64,000 nucleotides of DNA. Source: Korobacter sp963758505 (lineage in GTDB: Bacteria; Acidobacteriota; Terriglobia; Terriglobales; Acidobacteriaceae). Of the stretch, positions 1 to 10,047 are shown piece after piece. Positions within the stretch are counted from its first letter, which is position 1; each line of letters begins with the position of its first letter. The notes under the pieces are model-generated. The model was given only the letters and a program-made list of their open reading frames with translations. It searched no databases and was not told the DNA's origin. Location of the stretch: contig CAVWVJ010000003.1 of NCBI GenBank assembly GCA_963758505.1, forward strand, positions 1,488,001-1,552,000, given 5' to 3'. A program made the translations under genes and the position numbers.

Positions 1-1485
1 CTGCAGCGCCAGGAGCGGAACCGTTTAAGCGGCCGCGACTTTCTGTTCCTGGCTCCGTTTCTGCTCGCGGGACTCTTTATCCATGGGTATCACCTCGGGA
101 TTGAAGACCAGGCCATCTATCTCCCCGGGGTTCGTTACGACCTGAATCACGCGCTGTATCCGCACGACGCAGAATTCTTCCTGCCCCAGGTGCGCCCGAC
201 GCTGATCGACGAGATGGTGGCGTACACCTCGAAGCTTACGCACATGAGCGTGGCCGGATCGGTGTTCTTCTGGCACCTGGTATCGATCTTCTTGCTGCTG
301 TTGGGCGCGCTGCGCCTGGCACGGCGGTGCTTTGAAAGAGAACGGCAGGCGTGGGCGGCGCTGGCGCTGCTCACCGTGTTGTTCACCATCCCGGTCACCG
401 GTACGGCGCTTTACCTGGTGGATCAATATTTACACCCGCGGACGCTAGCCACCGCGTTCCTCCTCTTCGCCATTCCCGACGTCATCGACCGGCGATGGCT
501 GCGGGCTAGCCTGCTTGTTATTGCCGCTGCGCTGGTCCATATCCAGATGGCGTTTTTCGGGGGACTCTTCCTCGCCTTCCTGGCGTGGCCGGTGATCTCC
601 GGCTCTTTCGAGGGGCGCGCGGTTCTCTTTGGATTTCCACTCGCTTCCCTGTTCGAGCCGGGTTCTGCGGCATGGCGCGAGGCGATGCTGACCCGCCAAC
701 AGCATTTCCTGTTGCAGTGGCGTTGGTACGAGTGGCTGGGAATCTTCGGTCCTTTGCTTTTGCTCTGGTGGATCGGCACCATGACGAGCCGAAGCTGGCG
801 GCAGGGCGAAGTGCCGGCATTTCGCGCCTTGCTGTGCCGAAGCTTGCTTTGGTATGGCAGCTTCTGCTTCGTCGTCGCGCTGATCGTCACCATCCCGCAA
901 AGGCTGGAGCGTTTGACGCCCTACCAGCCGATGCGCGGCTTTCATATTCTTTACCTGCTGCTTTTCCTGATCATCGGCGGCCTGGTCTTCGAACACCTCC
1001 TGCGGGCGCGCATCTGGCTCTACGCCTTAGTCCTGACCGCGGTTGGACTGGGGATGTTTTATGCGCAGCGCGATTTGTTCCCGGGTACACGACATATCGA
1101 GTGGCCGGGAGCAGATACCCGGAACCGTTGGGTGCGCGCTTTCGTATGGATAAGAGAGAACACGCCGCGAGAGGCCTATTTCGCCATCGATCCGTATTAC
1201 ATGGAACGCAGAGGCGAAGATGAACATGGCTTTCGGGCGTGGGCAGAGCGCAGCGTGCTCGCCGATTGGGACAAGGATCCGGGCGTGGTTTGCCTGTTCC
1301 CCGCTATCGCGGGCAAATGGCAGGAGCAGGTACATGCGCAGGAAGGCTTCCAGAAGTTCGGGCGCGAGGATTTTCTGCGGCTTCGGCAGCGCTTCGGCGC
1401 CGACTGGGTGATTGCCGATCATGCGCCTGGGCTGGACGATTGTCCCTACCGCAAAGACGGCATTTACGTCTGTAGAATAGAGTAG
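1..1485 (+). CDS. Polytopic membrane protein, 3' part (cut by left edge)
   Basis: The reading frame is open from base 1, so the gene starts outside the window; 494 residues are visible and the first internal ATG at 190 is not the true start. The protein has many hydrophobic segments, roughly ten, including LLLLLGALRLA and YLLLFLIIGGLVF, and a soluble C-terminal part of about 110 residues ending at an amber stop. The early motif GIEDQAIYLPG followed by LYPHDAEFF recalls large uncharacterised membrane proteins of Acidobacteria (from memory). It lies 29 bp upstream of the first permease gene on the same strand and may share its transcript. No enzymatic motif was recognised. It could be a glycosyltransferase-like membrane protein, but nothing visible proves this. 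Confidence 0.75.
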   Translation: MQRQERNRLSGRDFLFLAPFLLAGLFIHGYHLGIEDQAIYLPGVRYDLNHALYPHDAEFFLPQVRPTLIDEMVAYTSKLTHMSVAGSVFFWHLVSIFLLLLGALRLARRCFERERQAWAALALLTVLFTIPVTGTALYLVDQYLHPRTLATAFLLFAIPDVIDRRWLRASLLVIAAALVHIQMAFFGGLFLAFLAWPVISGSFEGRAVLFGFPLASLFEPGSAAWREAMLTRQQHFLLQWRWYEWLGIFGPLLLLWWIGTMTSRSWRQGEVPAFRALLCRSLLWYGSFCFVVALIVTIPQRLERLTPYQPMRGFHILYLLLFLIIGGLVFEHLLRARIWLYALVLTAVGLGMFYAQRDLFPGTRHIEWPGADTRNRWVRAFVWIRENTPREAYFAIDPYYMERRGEDEHGFRAWAERSVLADWDKDPGVVCLFPAIAGKWQEQVHAQEGFQKFGREDFLRLRQRFGADWVIADHAPGLDDCPYRKDGIYVCRIE

Positions 1486-1514
1486 TTGCACGACTTAGCC
1501 CCACCTCGAACCGT

Positions 1515-2747
1515 ATGAAGATCAACTTCCGTGAACCGACGGTGATTGCGCTGGAAACCATGCGCGCCCATAAGCTGCGCTCGTTTCTCATGCTACTGGG
1601 CGTCATCCTCTCGGTGATGACCCTGATCCTGGTGGTTTCGCTGGTGAACGGTGTCAATGTCTATTTCGCCGACAAGGTCGCAAACCTTGGCGCGGGCGTC
1701 TTCCACGTCAACCAGTTCCCGATCATCAACAGCGAAGAAGCGTGGGTCAAAGCGAACCGGACCAACAAGAAGCTGACGTGGGAAGACTACGAGCTTTTGC
1801 GCGACAACCTGCAACTTCCGAAAACTGTGGCGTGCCTGGCCCACAATCGGACAAAGGTACGCGCGGAACATCAGTCGATTGACGATGTGAACATCACCGG
1901 GATGACGGCCAACTACACCGAGATGGCGGTAGAAGAAGTCGCCAGCGGACGCTGGATCAGCAATAGCGACGACGAACATCGCGCGGGCGTCGCCTTCATC
2001 GGCTCCGAAGTCGCCTCCCATCTCTATCCTGGACAAGACCCGCTGGGCAAGACCTTGTCGATCGACGGCCATGAGATGACGGTGATCGGTGTCGGCAAGC
2101 CGATCGGCACCGCTTTTGGGCAGTCGCAGGACAATTACATCTACATCCCCATCCACACCTTCCTGAAGATCAACGGGGAGAATGCCGTTTCGGTGAGCAT
2201 CGCCGTGCAGTCGCGCAGCCAGGAGTGGATGGAACGGACGCAGGAGGAAGCGCGGGTCCTGATGCGGGCGCAGCGCCATCTTGGGCCCAACGATCCCGAT
2301 ACCTTCGGCATCATCGGCTCCGATTCCTTGATGAGCCTGTGGAAGAACATTACCGGCGCGCTGGCGAGCGGCATGGTTGGGCTGGTATCCGTCTTCATGG
2401 TGATCGGCGGGGTGGTGATCATGAACGTCATGCTGGCGAGCGTGACGGAGCGCACCCGAGAGATCGGGATTCGCAAGTCGCTGGGTGCGCGCAAGAGCGA
2501 CATCCTGCTGCAGATCATGATCGAGTCGATCGTGATGTCGGCCATGGGAGGCCTGTTGGGCCTGTTCATCGCGTGGGTGCTGGCGACGATCGTCAAGTAC
2601 AGCACGCCCGTCCCCATGTCGGTTCCGGTCTATGCGTCGATCCTCGCCATCGGCATTTCAAGCGCCGTCGGCATGTTCTTTGGAATCTATCCCGCGCGGA
2701 AAGCGGCACGCCTCGATCCTATCGAGGCTCTCCGCTTCGAGGCATAA
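1515..2747 (+). CDS. ABC transporter permease, MacB/FtsX family (first of pair)
   Basis: This 410-residue protein has the MacB/FtsX permease layout. An N-terminal segment (ALETMRAHKLRSFLMLLGVI) leads into the first membrane helix, a large periplasmic MacB_PCD-like domain follows (about residues 45-260), and three C-terminal helices surround the signature TERTREIGIRKSLGARKSDI. It ends with the usual PARKAARLDPIEALR tail. Such permeases work with an MacB-type ATPase to export peptides or lipids, or to transmit mechanical force to the periplasm. No ATPase is present here, so it is probably upstream or elsewhere. The next permease starts on the base after this stop codon, so the two are likely co-translated and may form a heterodimer. 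Substrate unknown. Confidence 0.92.
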   Translation: MKINFREPTVIALETMRAHKLRSFLMLLGVILSVMTLILVVSLVNGVNVYFADKVANLGAGVFHVNQFPIINSEEAWVKANRTNKKLTWEDYELLRDNLQLPKTVACLAHNRTKVRAEHQSIDDVNITGMTANYTEMAVEEVASGRWISNSDDEHRAGVAFIGSEVASHLYPGQDPLGKTLSIDGHEMTVIGVGKPIGTAFGQSQDNYIYIPIHTFLKINGENAVSVSIAVQSRSQEWMERTQEEARVLMRAQRHLGPNDPDTFGIIGSDSLMSLWKNITGALASGMVGLVSVFMVIGGVVIMNVMLASVTERTREIGIRKSLGARKSDILLQIMIESIVMSAMGGLLGLFIAWVLATIVKYSTPVPMSVPVYASILAIGISSAVGMFFGIYPARKAARLDPIEALRFEA

Positions 2748-4058
2748 ATGGCGACCAGCACAGCTTCGACCGCCCCGGCTCGCCTCTCGCTCGTAGAGCG
2801 CTGGAAGCGCTTCGGGTTTGGCGAGAACGCGCGCATGGCCCTGGAAACGCTGCGCGACCACAAAATGCGCTCCTTCCTTACCGTGCTGGGGGTGGTGATC
2901 GGCGTAGCGGCACAGATTTTCGTGGCGTCGATCCTCGTCGGCTTCGACAGCAGCACGCGCGAAATGCTCGAATCCTTCGGCGCGAACACGCTGTTCATCC
3001 AGCGCTTCAACCCTGGCATCCACGCGGGACGCCTGAGTGCCGAGGAACGGCAGCGCAAGGTGCTTACGCTGGACGACGGCATGGCGATCAAGGAACTTTG
3101 CCCCTCGGTGCGCGAGGTGGATGTCGAGATCTTCCAGGACTGGTGGAGCAATCCGCGCAACATCACGGCACGCTATGAAGGCCACGAGGTCTTCAACATC
3201 GATCACTCGGGGACGCTGCCGACGTATGAAATCGTGCACAACGCGCCCACCAAGGAAGGCCGGTGGTTCACCGATGCCGAGAACGAACACCGTTCGGATG
3301 TAGTGGTGATCGGCGCGGGCATCGAAGACGCGTTTTTTCCCGCCCATAACGGCATCGGCAAGCAGATCCTGATCGATGGCGTGAATTACACCATCGTCGG
3401 CGTGCTGCAGAAGCGAAAGGCCTACCTGATTGGCGACGATAGCCAGGACAAGATCGCCAAGGTGCCCTACCGCACCTACCAGAAGCACCATCCGCAGGAC
3501 CACGAAGGCTTCATTGCCGCGATGGCCTATCCCGGCAGGATGGCGCAAGCGCAGGATGAGGTGACCACTGTCCTGCGCATCCGGCGTCACGTGCCGCCGA
3601 ACATGCCTGACAATTTCGGCATCGATTCAGCCGACGCCCTTGCCGACCAGTTCCGGCAGATCCTGTCGATGACGTTCCTGATGACGATCGTTGTGTCTTC
3701 GATCGGCTTGCTGGTGGGCGGTGTCGGCGTGATGAACATCATGCTGATGTCGGTCACCGAACGCACCCATGAGATCGGCGTACGCAAGGCGATCGGCGCC
3801 AAGCGCAGCGACATCATCCGCCAATTCCTCATGGAAGCGGTGGTGCTGACCGGCGCGGGCGGAATCATTGGCGTCATCCTGGGAATGCTCGGGGCCGCCG
3901 GCATCAGCATGATCTTCAGCAGCCTCACCACCAGCGTGCCACTCTGGGCGGTGGTCACGGGCGTGGCGGTCGCGATGGGCGTCGGCCTGTTTTTCGGAAT
4001 GTACCCGGCCGTGAAAGCCGCCCGTCTGGATCCTGTCGAAGCCCTGCGCTACGAGTAG
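2748..4058 (+). CDS. ABC transporter permease, MacB/FtsX family (second of pair)
   Basis: This 436-residue paralogue of the preceding permease carries an extra N-terminal cytoplasmic stretch of about 25 residues before ALETLRDHKMRSFLTVLGVV. The periplasmic domain spans roughly residues 70-300, and the C-terminal helices follow the signature TERTHEIGVRKAIGAKRSDI. The C-terminus ends VKAARLDPVEALRYE, as expected for the family. Its ATG directly abuts the TAA of the first permease. The pairing of two non-identical permeases suggests a heterodimeric channel that needs a separate ATPase. Family assignment is firm; substrate cannot be inferred. Confidence 0.92.
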   Translation: MATSTASTAPARLSLVERWKRFGFGENARMALETLRDHKMRSFLTVLGVVIGVAAQIFVASILVGFDSSTREMLESFGANTLFIQRFNPGIHAGRLSAEERQRKVLTLDDGMAIKELCPSVREVDVEIFQDWWSNPRNITARYEGHEVFNIDHSGTLPTYEIVHNAPTKEGRWFTDAENEHRSDVVVIGAGIEDAFFPAHNGIGKQILIDGVNYTIVGVLQKRKAYLIGDDSQDKIAKVPYRTYQKHHPQDHEGFIAAMAYPGRMAQAQDEVTTVLRIRRHVPPNMPDNFGIDSADALADQFRQILSMTFLMTIVVSSIGLLVGGVGVMNIMLMSVTERTHEIGVRKAIGAKRSDIIRQFLMEAVVLTGAGGIIGVILGMLGAAGISMIFSSLTTSVPLWAVVTGVAVAMGVGLFFGMYPAVKAARLDPVEALRYE

Positions 4059-4145
4059 CCCGCATCGGAACCGCCCATGCTACATGAACAAAGTGTCACG
4101 CCTTCCTCGGACAACTAGCTGACATAGTAGAGGCTCTACTCATAG

Positions 4146-5087
4146 GTGAACGCACGATTTCATGGCCTTTGGGTCACCCTTCTTGCTCTACTTTCCCTCT
4201 CCGCGTGCGGCGGAAATTCATCGGTTGCCGTTCCGACGCCGCCAAGTGGCGGCGGCCCCAGTTCGGTGCCGCATTTCAGCCATGTCGCGGTCGTCGTGCT
4301 GGAGAACGCCAGCTACAACGAAGTGATCGGCAACAGTGCGATGCCGTATCTCAACGCGCTCGCGAAGCAATACTCGCTCCTGCAGGGCTACTATGCGAAC
4401 GCCCATCCCTCGATTCCGAATTACTTCATGCTTACCGCCGGACAGCCCGTGACGCTGGACGACACCTTCACGGGAACGGTCTCGGTGGACAACCTGGCGC
4501 GGGAGTTTCTCACCAGCGGGGTGAGCTGGAAAGCTTACGAGGAGAGCATTCCGAGCGCCGGCTATACCGGCGGCGATTCAGGGCTGTATCTCGAACGTCA
4601 CGATCCCTTTTCCTATTTCAGCGACGTGCGCAACAGTCCAACCGAGGCCGCGAACCTGGTCCCGTTTACCCAGTTGGCGACAGACATGGGCAGCGGTGCG
4701 CTGCCGAATTTTCTCTGGATCACGCCGAACGACGTAGACGATGCGCATAGTTGCCCCGCGTCAAACCCGAGTTGCACGTTGAACGACCGGCTCGCCACCG
4801 CCGATAGCTGGCTGAGCGCGAACGTTGCGCCGCTACTGAACGACGCGAGCTTCTCCTCGAGTGGATTGCTGATTGTTGTCTTCGACGAGGGCGACACCAC
4901 GGATGTTGCGGGCGGCGGAGGGCATGTAGCCTGTGTACTGGCCGGAACGCATGTGAAGACGGGCTACACGTCCTCGGCGCAATACCAGCACCAGGACACG
5001 TTAAGCCTCATCGGACATGCGTTGCAATTGGGAACGATCCCGGCAGCGGGCGCGACGGGCGCGTCGATGGACGAGTTCTTCCAGTAG
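4146..5087 (+). CDS. Secreted phosphoesterase-family lipoprotein
   Basis: The 313-residue protein starts with GTG and has a lipoprotein signal peptide with lipobox LSAC (Cys21), followed by a Gly/Pro/Ser-rich linker. The mature part matches the phosphoesterase family that includes acid phosphatases and phospholipase C (PF04185-like). It has VVVLENASYNEVIG near residue 50, NYFMLTAGQ, and the late metal-site-like motifs VVFDEGDTTD and GGGGHVACVLAG. It is predicted to be anchored on the periplasmic side and to hydrolyse phosphate esters; the substrate is unknown. It ends 13 bp before the convergent typA gene. The preceding 87 bp has no gene and may hold its promoter. Confidence 0.85.
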   Translation: MNARFHGLWVTLLALLSLSACGGNSSVAVPTPPSGGGPSSVPHFSHVAVVVLENASYNEVIGNSAMPYLNALAKQYSLLQGYYANAHPSIPNYFMLTAGQPVTLDDTFTGTVSVDNLAREFLTSGVSWKAYEESIPSAGYTGGDSGLYLERHDPFSYFSDVRNSPTEAANLVPFTQLATDMGSGALPNFLWITPNDVDDAHSCPASNPSCTLNDRLATADSWLSANVAPLLNDASFSSSGLLIVVFDEGDTTDVAGGGGHVACVLAGTHVKTGYTSSAQYQHQDTLSLIGHALQLGTIPAAGATGASMDEFFQ

Positions 5088-5100
5088 TTCGTGCGCGCTC

Positions 5101-6915
<1,815 letters not shown>

Positions 6916-7156
6916 AATTCCGAATTCCTTTCAAAGTGAGCGCTGTCCGCTGCTGGCCGGCGGATAAAGATGGTTTGGATCGCGGGCGGGTGAGCGAGAG
7001 CGGCCTACACTTGCGAGAAAAACTCCACGGTGGGAAGCGTTCAGCGGCAAGAGACTGGCACTATCAGTTTACATGATGAGGCCCGTATGCCGTTGCTGGC
7101 GGGGCCCTTGTAAATACCCAAAATAGCTGCGTCCCAAATGCACCCATTTTGCGTAT
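6916..7156. other. Divergent intergenic region between typA and sigma factor operon
   Basis: This 241-bp spacer separates the divergent typA and ECF sigma gene starts, so it must hold both promoters. I see no convincing sigma-70 -35/-10 pair for either gene. Several short open frames on the minus strand here look spurious, with no ribosome-binding site and an odd composition. Confidence 0.5.
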
Positions 7157-7678
7157 ATGCAGATGAGTGTCGCCGATGTGAGCCAGTGGCAGCCCAAATT
7201 CGAGCAACTGCTCCATGCGAACCAGGGCATGGTCTTCGGACTTGCACTGCACTTTCTCCGCGACCGCGGGTCAGCGGAAGAGATCGCGCAGGATGTGTTT
7301 CTCGCGCTGCATAAGAACCTGAGGAGCATCACCTCTGACGAGCACGTGCGCTACTGGCTCCGGCGGGTAACGGTGCAGCGTTGCATTGACCATGTCCGGC
7401 GTATGCCCGCGATCTCAGTGCCGATCGATGAGTTCGAATTTGGCGCGGCGCCTGCAGAAAACGACATTTTCGTACGCGAACGGCTGCGCAAGCTGATCGC
7501 CGCCCTGGCTCCGGATGCGCGCGCGGTGATGCTGTTGCGGTACCAGGAAGACCTTTCGCCACCGGAGATCGCGGCCACACTTTCCATGCCGGTAGCGACG
7601 GTGAAGAGCCACTTGCAGCGTTCCCTGGCGCTGCTGCGGCAGAAAATGAGCCCGGCGGGCTCGGCGGTGAATGAATGA
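7157..7678 (+). CDS. ECF-type RNA polymerase sigma factor
   Basis: The 173-residue protein has sigma-70 region 2 (about residues 12-80, with AEEIAQDVFLALHKN and YWLRRVTVQRCIDHVRR) and region 4 (about 110-160, with PPEIAATLSMPVATVKSHLQRSLALLRQ). Regions 1 and 3 are absent, as in group 4 sigma factors. It directs RNA polymerase to a small stress or envelope regulon. Two in-frame ATGs (7157 and 7163) precede the conserved part and neither has a strong ribosome-binding site. The gene overlaps the next by four bases (ATGA), so the sigma factor and its probable membrane regulator are translationally coupled. An autoregulated promoter is likely but was not identified. Confidence 0.93.
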   Translation: MQMSVADVSQWQPKFEQLLHANQGMVFGLALHFLRDRGSAEEIAQDVFLALHKNLRSITSDEHVRYWLRRVTVQRCIDHVRRMPAISVPIDEFEFGAAPAENDIFVRERLRKLIAALAPDARAVMLLRYQEDLSPPEIAATLSMPVATVKSHLQRSLALLRQKMSPAGSAVNE

Positions 7679-8016
7679 AGAACTTTGAAGACGAGTTGCG
7701 AGAAGCACTGCGGGCACCCGACGTCCCGCCGGGTTTCGCCAACCGCGTGCTGGCGAGGCTGCCCTACGCGTATCCTCCGCAGCCGGGAAGGCCTTCACTG
7801 CGGCGGGTGACGATCTGGGCGGCGGCGGTTTTGATTTGCGCGGGAAGCCTCACCGGGTTGCAGATGGAACGGGCTCGCGAGCAGCGCGCGCGCGGCGAAA
7901 AGGCCCGGGAAGAAGTGATGCTGGCGCTGCGCATTGCAGGAACGAAGCTGAACCAGGCCCAAGGCCATGTGCGCCAGATCGGCGCCGACGGCGACTCGAA
8001 TGGAGAACGTCCATGA
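7675..8016 (+). CDS. Small single-pass membrane protein, probable anti-sigma factor
   Basis: The 113-residue protein has a cytoplasmic N-terminus of about 45 residues (FEDELREALRAPDVPPGFAN), one transmembrane helix (about residues 46-62, TIWAAAVLICAGSLTGL) and a short charged C-terminal tail. No zinc-binding HxxxCxxC anti-sigma motif is visible. Its position directly after an ECF sigma gene, with four-base overlaps on both sides, is the reason for proposing an anti-sigma role. The N-terminal motif pattern occurs in putative anti-sigma proteins of Acidobacteria (from memory). Function is inference from context. Confidence 0.75.
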   Translation: MKNFEDELREALRAPDVPPGFANRVLARLPYAYPPQPGRPSLRRVTIWAAAVLICAGSLTGLQMERAREQRARGEKAREEVMLALRIAGTKLNQAQGHVRQIGADGDSNGERP

Positions 8017-8582
8017 AACTGCTCTTGAGAATTGTTTGTGTGCTCCTGCTCGGCGTTGCTTTCGGAAACGCGCAGGACTTTCCCTGGAAGCTGAATCTTG
8101 ATCGATTTGCCTCGCAGGCCACCGAAACTGTGGACGTCACCCTCGACAGCAACATGCTCAACCTGGCGAAGAACTTTCTTTCCGAGAAAGATGCCGACCA
8201 GCGGCAGGCACGCGACATCGTCTCGCAGTTGAAGGGGATTTACGTCCGCAGCTACGAATTTGAAAAGCCTGGCGTCTATAGCGAGGCGGATATCGAGGCG
8301 ATGCGGACGCAGCTTAAGTCGCCGGAGTGGAACCGGATTGTCGGCGTGAAGAGCAAGCACGAAGGCGAGAACACCTACGTTTACATTCGCCAGGTTGCCG
8401 GGAAAATGACCGGACTGGCGGTGATCGCAGCGGAGCCAAAGGAATTCACGCTGGTGTATATCGATGGCCCGATCGATCTGGAAAAAATCAGCGCCCTGGG
8501 AGGCCAATTCGGGGTGCCGAAATTCGATGCCGGACACGGCAAGGTCGAGGATTCGCACAAGAATAAGGGAGGAGACGAATGA
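8013..8582 (+). CDS. Secreted DUF4252-like protein in sigma operon
   Basis: This 189-residue protein starts at the ATG at 8013, which overlaps the previous stop (ATGA). It has an N-terminal signal peptide (MKLLLRIVCVLLLGVAFGNA). The mature part resembles DUF4252 proteins: an N-terminal FASQATETVDVTLDSNML segment, a helical YEFEKPGVYSEADI segment, then beta-rich VYIRQVAGKMTGLAVIAAEP. Proteins of this family are periplasmic and recur next to ECF sigma factors, but their biochemical role is not known to me. The C-terminus is Lys/Glu/His rich. It probably acts in the envelope-stress circuit of this operon. Confidence 0.8.
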   Translation: MKLLLRIVCVLLLGVAFGNAQDFPWKLNLDRFASQATETVDVTLDSNMLNLAKNFLSEKDADQRQARDIVSQLKGIYVRSYEFEKPGVYSEADIEAMRTQLKSPEWNRIVGVKSKHEGENTYVYIRQVAGKMTGLAVIAAEPKEFTLVYIDGPIDLEKISALGGQFGVPKFDAGHGKVEDSHKNKGGDE

Positions 8583-9082
8583 AGCGCCAAGCCGTTGTTG
8601 CCGCAATCATCGCCGCAGTCGTACTCACGGTGGCGCTGCCTGTCTCCGCGGGAGACGACTTCAACTCGGCCGTGGACCGTCTTTCGGAGCGTATTGGCAG
8701 ACGGCCGTTACACATCCCATTTCTCGGCGTGATCCTGTTCTTCACACCAGCGCACAGCGCGCATCTGAGGCTGGCAACGTTTGAGAATGTGAATGCACGG
8801 CTTACTCTGCACGACCTGGAAAGCTCGATGGGTGGCGTACTCAGCGCGGAATGGCACCCGTTCGTGAAAGTGGATTCCCGCCGCGATCACGAATGCACGC
8901 TCATCTATGCGCGTGCGGATGGCGGCAGCATGCGACTGATGGTCATCACCGCCGAGACGGACGAGGTGACGGTGGTGCAACTCGATGTCCCCAAGAAGCT
9001 GCAGGGAAGCTGGCTGGACGATACGCGGAGCATGGCCCACCGGCATCGGCATGGAGAAGATGCGGATGGGGATGGGGCGTAA
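8579..9082 (+). CDS. Secreted protein, short DUF4252-like paralogue
   Basis: The 167-residue protein has a signal peptide with a probable cleavage after VSA (about residue 24). The region RLMVITAETDEVTVVQLDVP aligns by eye with KMTGLAVIAAEPKEFTLVYI of the previous gene, so this looks like a shortened paralogue. The central DLESSMGGVLSAEWHPFVKV parallels the preceding protein's stretch before the beta sheet. The C-terminal tail is rich in His and Asp (HRHRHGEDADGDG). It overlaps the previous gene by four bases and closes the operon. Function unknown. Confidence 0.78.
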   Translation: MKRQAVVAAIIAAVVLTVALPVSAGDDFNSAVDRLSERIGRRPLHIPFLGVILFFTPAHSAHLRLATFENVNARLTLHDLESSMGGVLSAEWHPFVKVDSRRDHECTLIYARADGGSMRLMVITAETDEVTVVQLDVPKKLQGSWLDDTRSMAHRHRHGEDADGDGA

Positions 9083-9351
9083 GCGAACAGCGGATTGCCA
9101 CGTTGGGCTATCGCCCTTCTCGCAATGACAACAAGAATCAGTGAGGGAGAGCAAAACATGTGCAGGCGCTACCCTGCAACGCGATGAGCCGTGCTGAATG
9201 TTGCCTCGACCGATGCTCTTTCTTGTTGTCATCCAGAGGAGCGTAAGCGACGTAGGGATCCGCTGTCCTCTCGGAGTCGTGACCTTCGTTGGCACATATA
9301 GAAAGGGCAGCCCGAAGGCTGCCCTTTTCCACGAACTGAAAACGAAGACGT
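9083..9351. repeat. Intergenic region with two REP-like repeat copies
   Basis: This 269-bp spacer between two convergent genes contains a GC-rich palindromic repeat copy ending TCGCAATGACA (about 9085-9131). An inverted relative begins TTGTCATCCAGAGGAGCG (about 9223-9283). The same family, with the end TTCGCTCAGGATGAC, recurs between genes of the phage-like region. No gene is seen here. Confidence 0.55.
9300..9330 (-). terminator. Rho-independent terminator of cspA
   Basis: An inverted repeat with stem AAGGGCAGC / GCTGCCCTT and a six-base loop is followed on the minus strand by a short T-rich stretch. It sits about 20 bp past the cspA stop codon. Its symmetry would also let it stop transcription arriving from the sigma operon. 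Confidence 0.75.
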
Positions 9352-9552
9352 CTACAGAACCTGTACGTTCTCCGCCTGCAGACCCTTAGGACCCTTTACG
9401 ACGCTGAAGGAAACCGCCTGACCTTCCTGAAGGCTGCGGAAGCCCTTCGATTGGATCGCGGAGAAGTGTACGAAGACATCTTCGCCGCTCTGGCGGGTGA
9501 TAAAACCGTAACCTTTGGCATCGTTAAACCACTTTACTGTTCCTTGCTCCAT
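9352..9552 (-). CDS. cspA: Cold-shock domain protein (CspA family)
   Basis: This 66-residue single cold-shock domain protein has RNP1 KGYGFI (residues 13-18) and RNP2 VFVHF (26-30). It binds single-stranded RNA and DNA and melts RNA structure. The start is the ATG of MEQGTVKWFN at 9552; a longer upstream frame lacks family similarity. Upstream (9553-9736) is a leader of about 180 bp, as is common for csp genes. It holds two perfect inverted repeats, CAGTAC/GTACTG near 9613-9630 and CTGTCC/GGACAG at 9668-9683. The second lies beside a possible minus-strand -10 box (TACAAT at 9661-9656). Confidence 0.96.
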   Translation of the reverse strand: MEQGTVKWFNDAKGYGFITRQSGEDVFVHFSAIQSKGFRSLQEGQAVSFSVVKGPKGLQAENVQVL

Positions 9553-9736
9553 GGTGATGCAAATTCCTTTTTTTGATATGTACGTTGGGTGAATCGGAGG
9601 GCGGGTACAGGCCAGTACAGCAGGTACTGCACGTCCGTTCGTCAAACGCGGAAACATTGTAAACCAACTGTCCAGCAGGACAGATATGTGTACTACTCAG
9701 TAACGGAAGCCGCGCGGGGAGCGGGGAATACCCGGT

Positions 9737-9949
9737 TTACTTGCCGGGAATGGCCGCCAGGCAGTCCTTGTAAAGGTCGATCAGATGTTTGGCATACTCA
9801 TCGGGACGTGAAGGCGCGCCGCCCTGGAAGCCGGCGCTGGCGGTGCCGGTCCGGCCGTACCCGGTGGTGACGGCGATGAACTTCATCATGTCGAGGGCGA
9901 TGTCTTCGTTGCGGCGCGAGCCCATGACGGGAGTGGGAATCTGATCCAT
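9737..9949 (-). CDS. Small conserved-looking protein of unknown function
   Basis: This 70-residue protein starts with ATG six bases after a good GGAGG ribosome-binding site. It has no signal peptide or membrane helix. The sequence is mostly helical at both ends (RNEDIALDMMKFIAV and KHLIDLYKDCLAAI) with a Gly-rich centre (GYGRTGTASAGFQGG). I do not recognise a family. The good start signal and normal composition support a real gene. It lies downstream of the XRE regulator on the same strand with a gap of about 100 bp. Confidence 0.65.
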   Translation of the reverse strand: MDQIPTPVMGSRRNEDIALDMMKFIAVTTGYGRTGTASAGFQGGAPSRPDEYAKHLIDLYKDCLAAIPGK

Positions 9950-10047
9950 GAAAGGCCTCCGGAAGGAAACGGAAGAGAAATGTGTGCAGGGAAATTCTAG
10001 CAGCCGCAGGGGCCACGTGCGGTGCGGGAAAAGAGCAGGATGGGCAG

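Noticed and set aside
7041..7332. Minus-strand frames between typA and the sigma factor gene
   Set aside because: They run antisense into the sigma gene, share no family pattern and have no start signals.
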